In this document: positions 47,757 to 60,237 of the stretch, piece after piece
Layout: each line of letters opens with the position of its first letter
Position numbering within the stretch: position 1 is the stretch's first letter
Assembly (NCBI GenBank): GCA_963573315.1
Contig: OY752149.1
Coordinates: forward strand, 2,170,001-2,234,000
Source of the DNA: Entomortierella parvispora
Lineage: Eukaryota; Mortierellomycota; Mortierellomycetes; Mortierellales; Mortierellaceae
Direction: 5' to 3'
DNA length: 64,000 nucleotides
Position numbers and translations under genes: made by a program
The notes under the pieces: generated by a model
Database searches by the model: none
What the model saw: the letters and a program-made list of their open reading frames with translations, nothing else
What the model was told of the DNA's origin: nothing

Positions 47757-48752
47757 TATGCAAGGCTATCTGCGCTGCGACAGGGGGGGGAATGGAAAGC
47801 AGAAGAATAAGAGAGGGGAATGGAATGGAATGGAATGCAATGGAGGTGAAGGGAAGGGAGAGAGGAGAGGGGAGGGAAGTGTGAGGGAGAGGGAGGTGAG
47901 AGAAGAGGTGTGAGGGATAGAGAGGAGTGAGATAGTGAGAGAGGTAGTGAGAGAGATAGAGAGAGAGATAAACAAAGAAAATAAAAAAAAAGGGACGAGA
48001 GAGAGAGAAGAGAGGAGAGAAAAAAACAAGGCGAGAAAAAGAAGAAAAAAAAAAAAGAGGAAGAACAAAGTCACGTGTATGCAGTCATCACGTGACGAGT
48101 TGTGTTGCTGTGTTGATTGATCCACGGAAGAGAGTGCGGCTCTTGTGTTCTTTGTGTCCCCCCGCCTGCATCCATACCGCCACCAGGCACCGCCTGACTG
48201 CACCAGCCCTTCCTTCCCCTGGGCCCAACGCACAAATCAAACAACGTCGCTTTTCGCTCTTCCCTTCCCTTCTCCACTCAGGGCGGACTTTGCACCTTTG
48301 TGCTTCTTTTTTTCTTTTTTCTTTTCTTTCCTTTCCCTTCCTTTCTCTTCTCTCTCTCTTCCCCTCTTCCCCTCTTCTTTTTCTTCTTTTTCTTCTTCTT
48401 CAGCCCTCCTCTCTTGTCTGCAGCACCTCAGCGCACTCGTCCCAGGTATTGCTCTTTCACTTTTACAGCCCTTCGCCCTCTGCTTCTTTTCTTCTTTTCT
48501 TCTCGCCGCCATCATCCCTTCTCATTTACACTCGATCACAGCTGCCTCCATCTCGTCATCTCGCCATCATCGCCCCTCCTCTGTTTCATCATCTGTTACA
48601 AATGACCCAGCAAAGAAGGAAATAAGGAACAAACTGAATGCTGACTTTCCCAGGTGCAATTCGCCTCTTTCTCCACACCATAGATCGCTGTTTTCCAACC
48701 CGTCCCAGCGTCGCTCGTCTCTTTCTCTGTTCTCACACCTGGATTCTCGGCC
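47757..48752. promoter_or_regulatory. divergent promoter with two CACGTG boxes between purine and pyrimidine tracts
   Basis: Shared by the PPR gene (minus) and the coiled-coil gene (plus). CACGTG occurs at 48072-48077 and 48089-48094, 17 bp apart; the second is in the fuller TCACGTGA. This is the core site for bHLH factors such as Cbf1-type regulators. 47800-48065 is nearly all purine on the plus strand and 48240-48420 nearly all pyrimidine. The latter probably forms the leader of the right-hand gene. Confidence 0.55.
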
Positions 48753-51700
48753 ATGGATATTATCAACCCAACCACTGCCACCCTGGTGGTCCTTGTTGCA
48801 GGAGCTGGCGCCTACTACGTCTATCTGAACGTTGTCGAGCCCCAGAACAAGCTTCAGCGTGCCATCCTTGCTGAACAGGCCCAAAAAGAGCTCTTGGAGG
48901 AGCATGAGAGCCAGTCCAAGCGTGGAAGCAACAAACAAGCAAAGAAAAAGTAAGCATCACTGTCTTTGATTCGCGTCCTTTCCCCTCTCCCCCTCTTCTC
49001 TTCTTTTTTTGCTCACAAAGAGCGAACGGCAAAAAAAAAAAAAAAAAAAAAAAAGACCAACAGGCGAACACAAGCGTTTTTCCGCCCTGACAGACAGACA
49101 GACAAAGCTGGGACTCTGTCCCCTTGTTTTGTTGGAAATGACGCACAGCGAACGCACCTCTTTCTTTTGTGCGTTTAGCACGCGACGACCGTTCACAGAC
49201 AGCATCATGTCCGATCTCGATCTGCAAAAAGCAGCCAACTTGCATATCTTTTGAATGCGCGGGAAGAATATGCCTTTGTAGAAGAAGCCTGCCTTCTCAT
49301 ACGCCGGGAAAGATCCTCTGACCGTTTGATCTCTTCAATTATCCTTTTCAGGCCTGTGCAAGTTTCCCCTCGCGCCAAGAAGGTCCCTGCCGCTGCCGAG
49401 AAAGAGTCCCTTACATCCTCATCGTCCGATACTGTTGACGCAAGAGTTGTGTCTTCCAACCCCTACGATCTTTTGGACGCTACCCCTGTTAAGCCTGTAA
49501 GCAAGAAGGAGGCCAAGAAGGCTGCTGCCAAAACTGCTGCCCCTGTTCAGGTCTCCACTCCAGTCAAAGTTGCCAGCCCAATTGTTGTCACGCCTGTCAC
49601 CGCTGCAGTAGAGATTGCGCAAAAGGTCGAGGAGCCAAGGGTTCCATCCAAGAAGGCAAAAAAGACTGCCGCAAAGCCCGTCGAGTCCCATGAGCAGCCC
49701 AAGCCTGTCGAGGCAGCCAAGGTCGCAGAGGTTACAAATTCCATTGAGCTTCCCAAGCCTGTTGAGGCAGTCAAGGTCGAGACAGTCAAGGTCGAGAAGG
49801 CCAAGCCTGTCAAGGAGCAGCCCAAAGCCGTTATTCCTACACCCGCAGTGGTCGAGCAAGTCGTCTTAAACCACGAGTTGGAGACCCTGCGTGCTCAATT
49901 GCATGCCAAGGAGCAGGAAGTCGCTGCCGCAGTGTCCCAGACTGAAAAGACCATTCGACAGGTGAAGGATCTTCAAACTCAGTTGGATGCCAACGCCGAG
50001 ATCGTCAAGTCTGCCAAGAAGGCTGAGCGTCTGCGTCAGTCCATAGACTCCAAGATCGAGTCGCTCGAATACACCAACAAACTTTTGTTTGAGCAATTGA
50101 GCGTCGAGAAGGAGAGCACAAAGGCTGCACAGGAGCAGGCTCGCAAGGCATCGGAAAAGTCGACTGTAGTCACCCAGCTCGAGCAGCAAATCCACGAGCT
50201 TCACCAAAACCGTGCCAGCCTCGGATCTCAATTGGAGCACATGGACAAGGCTCACCGTGAACTTCAGCAACAACTCATCCATGCCGAGAACGATTCCAAG
50301 CAAATGTCCCGCAGCATTCTTGAGGCGGAACATCGCGCAGAATCTTCATTGAGGGAGCTCCAAGAGCTTCACCACAAGTGTTCCATGATCTCCTTGTTGT
50401 TGTCAGAGAAGGATACCAGAATTGCCTCTTTGGAGAACGATTTCAGATCCTTGGAGGGCGAGCTCGAGTATGCAAAGTCCCAGGAGGAACAGTATGCCGA
50501 GGCTGTTAGACAGGCAGAGGAGGTCTCTCATAGCCAAGCAGAGACCTTTGAAGGCGAAAAGCACTCCTTGATCGAGGAGATTGATATTCTTCGCAGCCAG
50601 CTCACCCAAGAGTCCGAAAAGGTTAATGCCAAGGATACCGCGATCAAGGTGGCCCAGGAAAGCGTCAAGGATCTCACTGAGCGCCTGTCCAAGAGCCATG
50701 AGGAACACAAGAGCCTTTCCATCAAGCATGAGGAGCACATTCAAACCTTGTCCACCAATGAGTCTACCTTGTCTGCCAAGGAGTCCGAGTTGACTAGCAA
50801 GACTGCAGAATTGACGGCTGCCCTCGAAAAGTTGGCGTTTGCCGAGTCTCAGATTTCCAAGGCCCAGGAGGATGCCAAGGCCACAGAGTCCAAGATCGCC
50901 GAGCTTGAGCTGACTCACGGAAACCAACTGAGCACGCAGCAGGAGCAATTCGGCCATCTCACCAAGGAACTCGAGTCCTCGAATGCCCAAATCCTCTCCT
51001 TGGTTGAAAAGCAAGAGTCGTTGAATGCCCGTATTGCCGAGATGACGGAGCGCTCGAACGAAAACACTGAAAAGGCCCAGGAGCAGTCTGCTGCCTTCCA
51101 AAAGAGAATCGAAGAACTGGAGGGCGAGGTTGTTGCCAAGGAGTCAAGCCACAAGGTCATCTCGAACGAGAAAGAGACCCTGGCTGCTGAATTGGCCACC
51201 CTCACTGTGTCATTCGAGGAAGCCAAGGAGACACACGCGACTGTCAAGAAGGAGCACGAGATCTTGACCAAGCAGAAAGATATCCAAACCGCTGTTATCG
51301 CCGCCAAGACCGCCAAAGCTGAATCACTGAACAAGGAGAAGGAGGAACTTGGTGCGTCGGTCGTTGCTCTCACTGAGAACGTTGCCACTTTGTCCGCCGA
51401 GGCTACCAAAAAGGCTGAGACCATTGCTGCCCTCGAGAAGAAGACTGAGGCTTTGGATTCCGAGTTGTCTGCTGCAGTCGAAGCCAAGAACGCTGTGGAT
51501 GCAGAGTTGGAGGCGCTGATTGAGGCGTCGGATGTGACCAAGAGGGAGCTTGAGGCTGAGCAGGCCACTCTGCAGGCCCGAGTGACGGAATTGGAGAAGG
51601 AGCTGGCATCAGCACAGGTGAAGGCCTTGGCTGTAACCTCGAACAAGAAGGCCAACTCGAACAAGAAGGCCAAGGAGGAGGAGGTCAAGATCGATGATGC

Positions 51701-51770
51701 CAAGGTCAATGGTGAGAAGAAGGAGTTTACGGTGCAAGAACAGGAGGGTGTTGCAGTTGCAACGTTTTAG
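48753..51770 (+). CDS. membrane-anchored long coiled-coil protein (kinectin/p180-like)
   Basis: Exon 1 48753-48949 and exon 2 49352-51770 join in phase (AA|G) to 871 residues. Residues 8-27 are a hydrophobic helix (TATLVVLVAGAGAYYVYLNV). A short helix and a Lys-rich segment follow (GSNKQAKKK-PVQVSPRAKK). Next is an Ala/Lys/Pro/Val-rich low-complexity linker (about 100-210), then about 600 residues of heptad-patterned coiled coil. The C-terminus has two NKKA(N/K) repeats. This order of N-terminal anchor, basic repeats and long coiled coil is that of kinectin/p180 ER proteins, which bind ribosomes or motors; homology is not proven. The intron (402 bp) is the longest in this gene set and holds a poly-A run and an extra ATG frame (MSDLDLQKAANLHIF). 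Confidence 0.7.
49031..49054 (+). repeat. poly-A run in intron
   Basis: About 24 consecutive A inside the intron of the kinectin-like gene. Confidence 0.9.
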
Positions 51771-51923
51771 AGACGATTGAAAATGTAGAAAATAAAATAA
51801 TCACGTGCTCTGAACACACGCACTTCGTTTTTTGGTGGCGCATCACAGTGAATGCATGCATGTTTTCTATCCATTTATTTGTACGTTCATCCAGCTAGAC
51901 CCACCATTCCTTGAGAAAGAATA

Positions 51924-54900
51924 ATGGCGCACCAGCCAAACCGAGATCAGGGATCCGGGGCTGGACCACGAGCAGGAGCAGGAACCGGTCAAGGAAGAGG
52001 ACGTGGAATGTCCAACGTGAATGCTCCAGGGACAAGCCAGTCGTTGGCGCAAGGGCAGCGACGCGATATCACCACTGCCGAGCAGGAAGGGGGTTCTATT
52101 CAGTCCGGTCATCACGTAAACCCACCTGATGGTTTTGCCAATCTCTCTGAGGCGTTTGCAGAAGGCTACTCTATCCCAACGGACTTGTTCAATACTGCAG
52201 CCTTCGGAGATGTTGAACTGGCCATTGCTGCAGCTACGAGAGAATCCACAGGACAGACGCTACCACACCCTCCCGACACAAAGCAAACCCCTTATCTCAA
52301 CAACCCTTTGGACTCCTACTCGAGCCCGAATGATGCACTTGATGATGATTTAATACTCCCAGCCGACTTTGATGACGACTTCGAGATGGATCTTCGGCCA
52401 GAAATTCCCCCACAAGTTGCCCCACCAAGGCCGACAGCGTCCGTACAGCAAAATGCTGCCGTCGATAGTCAAGTCCTGAACGAAAATCAGATCCTGAGGC
52501 AGAGGATAGCGGAGGTAAAGAGAGATGCAACATTTGTATTGATACTCTTGAAGAGTTTTAAACTTTTTTTTGGACTTATTCTTTTCTTTTGTCCATTATG
52601 CATAATGATGCAACATAGATGGAGGCGAAGCTTATAGAGAGCGAGCAAAAGAATCACACCAAAGACAAACTCCTCCGTGACAAGGAGGAGCTTCTGAGTG
52701 TCAAGTCGGGAGAAGCAGCAATACACAAAGCGAATCTGAATGATGCCATTATAGAACGCAACTCGTTACTGGAAAAGAATCGGATATCTGAAGAGAAGCG
52801 TAAACGGGAGCGGGAAGAGCTGGAAAGTAAATATCGCAAGGAGCTCGAAAACGCGGGCCTGCATCATCAATTCGAGGTATATCATTCATTCATATAGAAT
52901 GTCAATTGGCCTTGATTGATATGGCAGCTACTGATCTGTTTTACGCGACCATTTAGCTTCACAACATGATGATGAGTGCGTCAAAGGCCGCATCCTCAAG
53001 ACCACAAAAGATTGCAAAGCAGCCATCTGGACAATCAACACAGCCTCCCATGGAGTTTGCACGAATCTTTTCTGGCCCCTCTCAGTCACAATCTGTAGTC
53101 AGAGCACCGGCAAAGATTGGTAAGCTGCCTAATGAAAGCGCAACATGCCTTGTCCTCAATTCAAATTCTTCTAACATCTTTTTTAATGCAAGATTAGGCG
53201 ATGGATTCCCAGCCAGTTTTTTTTCGGCGCCATCCGCTTCACAGAGGAAAGTGACGGTGAATCAAAGTACATCTATCGCACCTGCGGAGAAACCTCGACC
53301 TACCTTGCCACCTACGACCTCCAGCTCTGGGCGTTTAGCAAAGCCAGTTGCTCTCCACTTTCCAACAATGCCTTCGGAGGAAGAGAAGGTATACTCAGAA
53401 TTGCGGTTGGTGCTGTGGTGTCTAGTGTGGACTATATCTGATAATTCCATTCTCAAATGTAAATGTTGATAGATTCGAACCACGTTACTTGGAGAGTCCA
53501 GAAGTGGCTTTGGTATGGGGCGCCTCATGGAGCTCAAATCAGATGAAGGAAATGAGACTCCATTACCAGGTAATACTCCTTCAAAGTCTCCCTGTTCGGG
53601 TTTCCTACTCCATTTATAACGATTTTGCTAATTTGTTTGGTTACGTTGTAGGTTCTATCAAGTTTGGACGCGACATGCATCTCGATAAGCTCAGACTGGC
53701 CTGCATCCAAGCGCTGAACAGCTTAACAGTTAGAGTCAACACTGAATCAGCACTGGTGGCCCTTCATACGACTACTGAACTGCTGAGGGAGAGCATTATT
53801 CGCAATAAGCCTCTTCACGTCGTCAACACATTCAAGGTTATGAAGATTTTATTCACGTCTTGTGTGGATGTTTCTGAAGCCATCCGCAAAGAGCCTGTCT
53901 ACTTCCTAGAGCCGAACCGCGGGGATCCATTGAACGTTGCATTTACGATCCGAAAAGGAGAAGAACTGGAGTTACCTTCAGCTCTGGCGTGTATCTATTA
54001 CCTCTTCATAACAAGGACTGCGCTTGAGCGATCCGACAATCAGCCAGAACGGGATACAGGTGCTGCAGGCAGCTTTGAGCGCGGAAATCACGAGGTCGTT
54101 AAAGGGTCCCACCACAGCCCAGGGGCATGGATTATACCCGAAGAAGCCGACAAACAGTTGGAAGCAGATCTATTTGAGGTTTTGGACATGGTAGCACGGG
54201 ACCAGATCAAGGCCAACAATGTCTCTCAGCTGGTGACCTTGATTCACTGGGGGATTTTGGGGAATATTTTGACTAGGTATCAAAGTTTTCGTCTCGGATG
54301 CGACACAAGCTCAACAGACGACTATGGTCTCGATGATATGGACTGCACTTCAAATAACATTGGGGAGCGAAAGGACTGGTATGGCGTCCTGGACAAGACC
54401 CTCCGCGTGATGGACGTGATTACACAAGACCAGCGGTGCTGCCGCAGTCTCTGCGGTTGGAGCGTTACCCAGGGAAGCTGGAAACAGGACTTTTCCTTCG
54501 AGCAGGTCAAAGCCTTGGCTGGACTTTTGGAGATACAGCCGGTACACTTCAAATATATGACTGTACGTTACAGTATCGAATGTGGTTCATGGTTCAGAGA
54601 CTAGTTCAATGAGGAGTAATACCATTGCCTTTTTTTTCTTTAATAGAATGGGGTCCTATCCAAGCTGCAGATCAAGGCAGTAGAGATCCTTACAAGGGTT
54701 ATCAGCGTTGAGCTGGAGCAGACCAAGAAGTTGGTGTATGATACCAAGGTTAGTACAACTTCCTATTGCTATCAATCAACCAATCCCGGATTGTTTTACT
54801 CATATATGATGGTGCTCTTGAATGATATAGGTGGTGCGCTCAGTCACAACGTCGATGAGTTACTTGGTGAAGCTAGCTCAACACCTGGCAGGCCTCGAGA

Positions 54901-55364
54901 CCAGAGCCAAGGTGCAGCTGGACTCTTGTAACAATTATCGGCCTGCGTTGATCGGTCTCATGGAATCGTCATTTGGCCCTTTTGAACAAAAGATTCTCAA
55001 CGACCGTCTCGGGTCCCCAGTGAGACGTCAAGGACAAGGACAACAAAAGGAAGCTCAACAAGAAGGAGTTGGAGCCGTGACTCAGAGGCCTGCAGACTTT
55101 TCAACTCTTCTGGGTCTTGAGATGGAGTTTATCGATCGTCTGGCTCGATCTTTGCCTGATTGGATGGGGAAGGAGTTGAAGGAGAGGGACTTTGGCGCTT
55201 ACAACGAGTTGGCTCATGTTATTTGTAACATTGCCGAGAACTGTAGGCAACTGGGGCTGCCTGCGAATGCTGCCGACTTGGCACACGACATGTTACGTAC
55301 CATCATCCCCAGCGAAGACGAAGAGAACGAGATGAGAAAGATGTGTGCGATGTATTTTAAGTAG
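51924..55364 (+). CDS. probable DNA-damage checkpoint protein, ATRIP/Rad26/Ddc2 family
   Basis: Eight exons in consistent phase: 51924-52514, 52619-52876, 52957-53119, 53198-53388, 53473-53569, 53652-54562, 54647-54748, 54831-55364. Together they encode 948 residues. The N-terminus is Gly/Arg-rich, then acidic (ILPADFDDDFEMDL), a spot where ATRIP orthologues bind RPA. A coiled coil carries LLSVKSGEAAIHKANL, close to the conserved GE-A-I-R motif of ATRIP/Rad26. After a Ser/Pro linker, the C-terminal 600 residues are helical like HEAT repeats (KLRLACIQALNSLTV, LQIKAVEILTRVISVEL). ATRIP partners recruit the ATR/Mec1 kinase to single-stranded DNA. The family call rests on layout and one motif. 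Confidence 0.65.
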
Positions 55365-56114
55365 AGGTACAGTAGACTTGAATAATAAAGAAAAAAAAAA
55401 TCTGCAATCGCTTAGATCCTCCGTTGCTGCTTTGTGTTCAATTGCTTGGAAGTTCAGTAATTGTTTTGTTTTGTTTTGTTGAATTGGTTGAGTAAGAAGA
55501 GGAAGGATTATACCTTCGCCGGTTTTCCACATGAAGCATCGGCAGCTATGGCCTAACTCCACCTGGCAAAGAATGGCGAGTGCTGCTGCTGGGAGAGCAA
55601 GCGCCCCGAGGGGTGCGAGCTGCGATCCCAGACGGATCGGTCTCGAAGTGGCCGGCCGCAGATATACATCACGGAAGAGGAGATCTTTCATGAGAAAAAC
55701 GGATGCCTAGTGCCGAGTGCTAGGGCCCACAATGCACTGACTGGAACAAGTCCCAGAGTACAGGGAGGCCAAAGCCCACTACTGAAGATAAAGAAAAAAA
55801 GGAAAAAGAGTGCAAGAGCAGGCTTTTATAGTAGGGACGGGACTGCTTGTTTCTTTTTTCTTTTTTTCTCTATTTTCGTTTCCCGCTTTGTTTACCTTGG
55901 GACGGGGTTTCTGACTTTGATGGACCGTTGAGTTTGAGAGCATTGAAGGAAAGGATAGAGATAGCAACGATGCAATTTCATTCCACTGGAGAAAAAGTGA
56001 CTGTTTGATGGTTGTTTCTTTTTTTTTCTTTTTTTTTTTCTTCCTTCACTTTGTGTGTGGGGCTAGAGTCATTACAACCTTTTCTCTCTTCATTCAATTC
56101 TCATCAACGTCACT
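55365..56114. other. intergenic, no gene seen
   Basis: Short TTTTG repeat near 55464-55490 and T-rich tracts near 55850 and 56020. The latter (56010-56115) is likely the NOM1 leader. Confidence 0.5.
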
Positions 56115-59100
56115 ATGCCACCCCCATTCAACCGAGGAGGAGGAAGAGGAGGAGGACGAGGAGGGGGACGAGGTGGAGGACGTGGTGGCCGCGGAAGAGG
56201 TCATGCACGCTACGGCATCGCCCCTGGAGGCAGAGTCAAGACCAGCACCACCAACCTGCCGTCAGCCCTGAGCGAAGAAATGGAGTCCAGTAATGTTCTT
56301 TATGCTATGACTCCTCTTTCGCTTTTCTTTATAGTGTAGAATACAGCGCTAACTTCTGTTTCCTCCTCGTCCTCCTCCTCAATAGGCTCGTCCGTCTTCT
56401 TTGCTGACGGCGATGACCGCAACTTCAACAAAAAGTTCAAGAACAAGGCCGCGGGTCGTAAAGTGCGCAGGAAACAGGAGCGTGAGGAGAAAAAGAAGCA
56501 CCGGGCACCCACCCTGTCAAAGATCGAGATCTTGGCTCGTCAACAACACATGGCCCCTGCGGCATCCAAGAACGGCGGCGGTCTCCCCAGCATCAACAAT
56601 GACAACAAGGAGAATGGCAAATCTAAGAAGAACGGCAACAAGAAACAAAAGCTGGAATCTCATTTGGAAGTGGACTTGAACGAGCATGAGGGTGAGACCT
56701 TGGTCACCTCTGTCGGATCCAAAAAGATCAAAAAGGACTCTAAAAAACTAACATCATCACCCAGCGACATTGCCGACATGGACGCGAGACGATTGGAGAA
56801 GCTGCAGAAATCCAACCCTGCCTTCTATGCTATGTTGCAGGAGGACGGCGTTGTGGCTGGCGGTGGACCGGGATTGGAGGATGCCATGGATGAAGACGAA
56901 CAATATATCCGACATTACGAAAAGAAGCTGGGTATCAAACGGAAGGATGCTGGAAAGCTGGCTGCCAAGAAGTCGTTCTTGGATGATGGTCTTGGCGATC
57001 TGCTGGAGGGTATTGAGCTCGGTTCAAGGGGTAAGGGGGCCGCCAAGGCGAAACGGGCCGTGTTGGCACCCACTGCGTCAAGGCCTGCGGCAGAATCAGC
57101 CTCAAAGTCGAGTCTGGCAGTGTCTGAAAACAAGCGTAAAGCACGAGAGATCGAGAGCGATGATGATGACGACAACGATGATGAAGACGATGACGATGCT
57201 GGCAGCTTTGATGAAGAACTGGAAGGCTTTGATTCAGAGGATATAGAAAGTTTTGACGAGGAGCTGGAGGGCGTTGACTCTGAGGATGAAGATGGCTTTG
57301 ATGAAGAGCTGGAGGGGGTCGATCCAGAAGATATGACAGATTCAGAATTGGACGACGACGAAGGTGAAGATGCACTCTTGGGATCAGACGACGAGGGCAT
57401 GGAGAGCTTTGATGAGGAACTGGAAGGTGTTGGTTCAGAATCCGAGGATGATCTCAGCGATAATGATTCCGAGGATGGTGAGGACGAGATCGAGGAAGAG
57501 GATAAGGAAGCAGCGGAGGACACTCCAGTCAAGAAGGCTGACGCACTCGCTGCCGTTCAGACTGGAAAGTATCTCCCTCCTCATCTCCGTGCTGCCGCTG
57601 CCGCCGCCGCTGCTGCATCAGAGAACAGTGCTTCAGCCATGGCAAAAGCCATCCCTAGACAGAACACAGAGGAGCTCCTCCGTCTGCGCCGCCAGCTTCA
57701 AGGTCTGCTCAACAAGCTGAGTGAGAGCAACATCGAGTCCATTCTTATGGAAGTTGAGGCCCTTTACCGCAAATACCCAAGAGCAGGTACAGTTGCGCAA
57801 TTCAGGAACCCTTTGTTTTTATACAGAGAAACCTTTTGAAGTATTCTAACCGTTGCCACCCTTTCTTTGATAATAGACGTCACCGAGACCATCACGGAAA
57901 TGATCCTGGCGTCCATTTCCTCCAAGGCCAACTTGCTGGATTCCTTTGTTATCCTCTATGCGACTGTGGTAGCCAGTTTGTACCGATTGGTAGGAATCGA
58001 GTTCGCAGCTCACTTCCTTCAAACATTGGTGGAGCAATTCGATACCCATCACGCCCTGGCCGCGAGCACAAACAGTACAGAGATGACGGACGAGACACTG
58101 AGCGCCGTGAAGCAATGTACAAACTTGATTGTCCTCGTTTCAGAGTTGTACAACATGCAGGTGGTCTCTTGTGTGATCGTATACGAGCTGATCCGCTGGT
58201 TCATGACTGAACTTTCAGAACTGAACGTCGAGTTGGTGGTGAAGATTGTAAAGACCTCGGGATACCAGCTGCGACAGGATGATCCCACGACACTCAAGAC
58301 CATCATTCAAGACTTTACGGTGCTTGCCAACCAAACGAAAACAGGAGCTTCAGCACCAGTCTCTTCCCGAACGAAGTTCTTGCTCGAGACCTTGACGGCT
58401 CTCAGGGCCAACAGAATGAAGGGAGCCTCTTCAAACTCGACCACCTCTGGAACAATTGCAGAGAGCACGACGAGGATGAAGAAGTTTTTGTCTGGATTGA
58501 GCAAGAAGAGAACCACCTTCCCAAGTGAACCTATGCGTGTCGGTCTCGAGGATATCCGACAAGTTGGAACCAAAGGAAAGTGGTGGCTGGTGGGATCTAG
58601 CTGGAAGAACAACATGGTGGGTGAAGAATCTACGAAAAAGTCAGGTTCGAAATCAACAGCCGACGACATGCTGGAGGCCGAGGACGAGCTGATCAAACTT
58701 GCAAGAAAGAACAAGATGAACACGGACGTGAGGAGAAGTATCTTTGTAGTTCTCATGAGCAGTGAGGATTACATTGACGCCTTCGAGAGGCTGATCAAGT
58801 TGAACCTGAAAGAGGTGCAGCAACGCGAGATTGTCCGAGTTCTCTTGCACTGTGCCGGAAATGTAAGTCTTTTTTTTTTATCTTGTCCATCAAATGTTGT
58901 ATTCTCATATTCGCCGTGCAGGCATGATTGCTGTGAGGTAACACCTTTTGTCTCGTCGTATTTGTTATCGACTATTAGGAAATGGTCCACAACCCATACT
59001 ACACCCTTGTTGGACAGCGGTTGTGTCAGCACGACCACTCCTTCAAGGTGACATTCCAATACTCTCTCTGGGATCTGCTGAGGGAGATGGGCGCCACCGA

Positions 59101-59617
59101 TGTGGGAGGAATGGAAAAGGTCAAGGGTGGACAGGTCATCGGACTTGATGACGGAATCGACAGTGGCAATGGAACAAAGAAGGTGGCCCTGAGGAGGATT
59201 GTCAACCTTAGCAGGATGTACGCGTTCCTTATCACATCTCAAGACCTGAGCTTGGTGATGCTCAAGACTGTCACTTTCACCTCTTTGCCAACACAACCCA
59301 CGCTCTTCTTCCAGCTGTTGATGACCAACATTATCTTGTCATCGCAACCGCAGATCCATTCACCTCATCAGCAAAAGCAGGATACCGCAGTTGCATCCAA
59401 GGAGAAGCCAAAAATGAACGCGCAGGCGCTGGCAGATATCTTTATTCGTGCGGCCGTAAACCCCACGCTGGCTCAAGGAATCATCTTTTTCTTGCAGGCA
59501 TTCGTAAAGAAGGGCCAGGTTTGCCAGAACGAGCGCGAGAAGGAGACGGTCAAGTGGGGGTGCAGCACCGTCAGGGAGGTCCTTCAAGGCGCTGTGAACA
59601 CTGGCGGTCGGTTCTAG
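56115..59617 (+). CDS. SGD1: NOM1/Sgd1 nucleolar MIF4G-MA3 protein
   Basis: Nucleolar factor for 18S rRNA maturation and 40S assembly. Exons 56115-56289, 56386-57786, 57877-58862 and 58979-59617 join in phase to 1,066 residues. Residues 6-28 are an RGG-type Gly/Arg repeat. Then FFADGDDRNFNKKFK and a Lys/Arg-rich region (RRKQEREEKKKHR). A long acidic block with about five SFDEELEG-like repeats spans about 360-465. Next comes TGKYLPPHLR, a conserved entry to the MIF4G domain, with LRRQLQGLLNKLSE after it. MIF4G covers about 490-720 and ends with KWWLVGSSW. An MA3 domain follows (MNTDVRRSIFVVLMSSEDY, QREIVRVLLHCAGNE). Length fits the family. No defects seen. Confidence 0.9.
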
Positions 59618-60237
59618 AGGGCGTCACTGTCGTATTTTAGCATTTTTCATTTGTCCCATCAACCAAGCATTTCTAGCATTTACACATTTCGCAGCATAAT
59701 AGACGTAGACAGACTACTGCTATCTTGACAATCTCCCGAATACTCTGCCCCTGGGATATGGCAATGATGCTTGGGACATGGGGTGTAAGCAGGTCGTGGA
59801 TCCGGAACAGGCTGATCTGATTTATTTTCGGATCGGATCCGTTGTTCTCTTGTGGACCAACCCACAGTCAGAAGAGCGAATGTGCCGTTGTGGGGACAGG
59901 TTGGAATGGTCGGATGAACGGACAGATGGATGAATGAATGAACGAATGAACGGGTCAACGTACTCATGACATCATGCCTGGGGTGCCGCATCGCCTTCCC
60001 TCTGTCTCTTTCTTCAGCAGTTCTCCTTCCTTTTGATTTGTTCGCTACCAACAGCTTTCCTCTTGTCCCTTTCCTTCCCCTTTTCTCGTTCCTCTCTTCT
60101 CCTGCCCAATGATGCTCCGTAGCAAAGATACAGGCTCCCACCGCACCTTGGTAAACACTACCTGAGCTCTTTCTTTACAACTCGTCAATATTTCACTTTG
60201 TGCTCAATGCTATACATTTGGAATGGACATATCATAG
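59618..60237. other. intergenic, short simple repeat
   Basis: A (GAAT/GAAC)-type simple repeat at 59920-59957 on the plus strand (GGATGAATGAATGAACGAATG). No gene seen. The right end is the leader of the next gene. Confidence 0.5.

Noticed and set aside
49419-51709. Several long minus-strand open frames rich in Leu or Ser
   Set aside because: They are antisense shadows of the coiled-coil gene, which has a full in-phase two-exon model on the plus strand.
56915-57532. Minus-strand Ser-rich 205-codon frame
   Set aside because: It is the antisense of the Asp/Glu-rich block of NOM1; the Ser codons follow from GAT/GAA/TCA complementarity.
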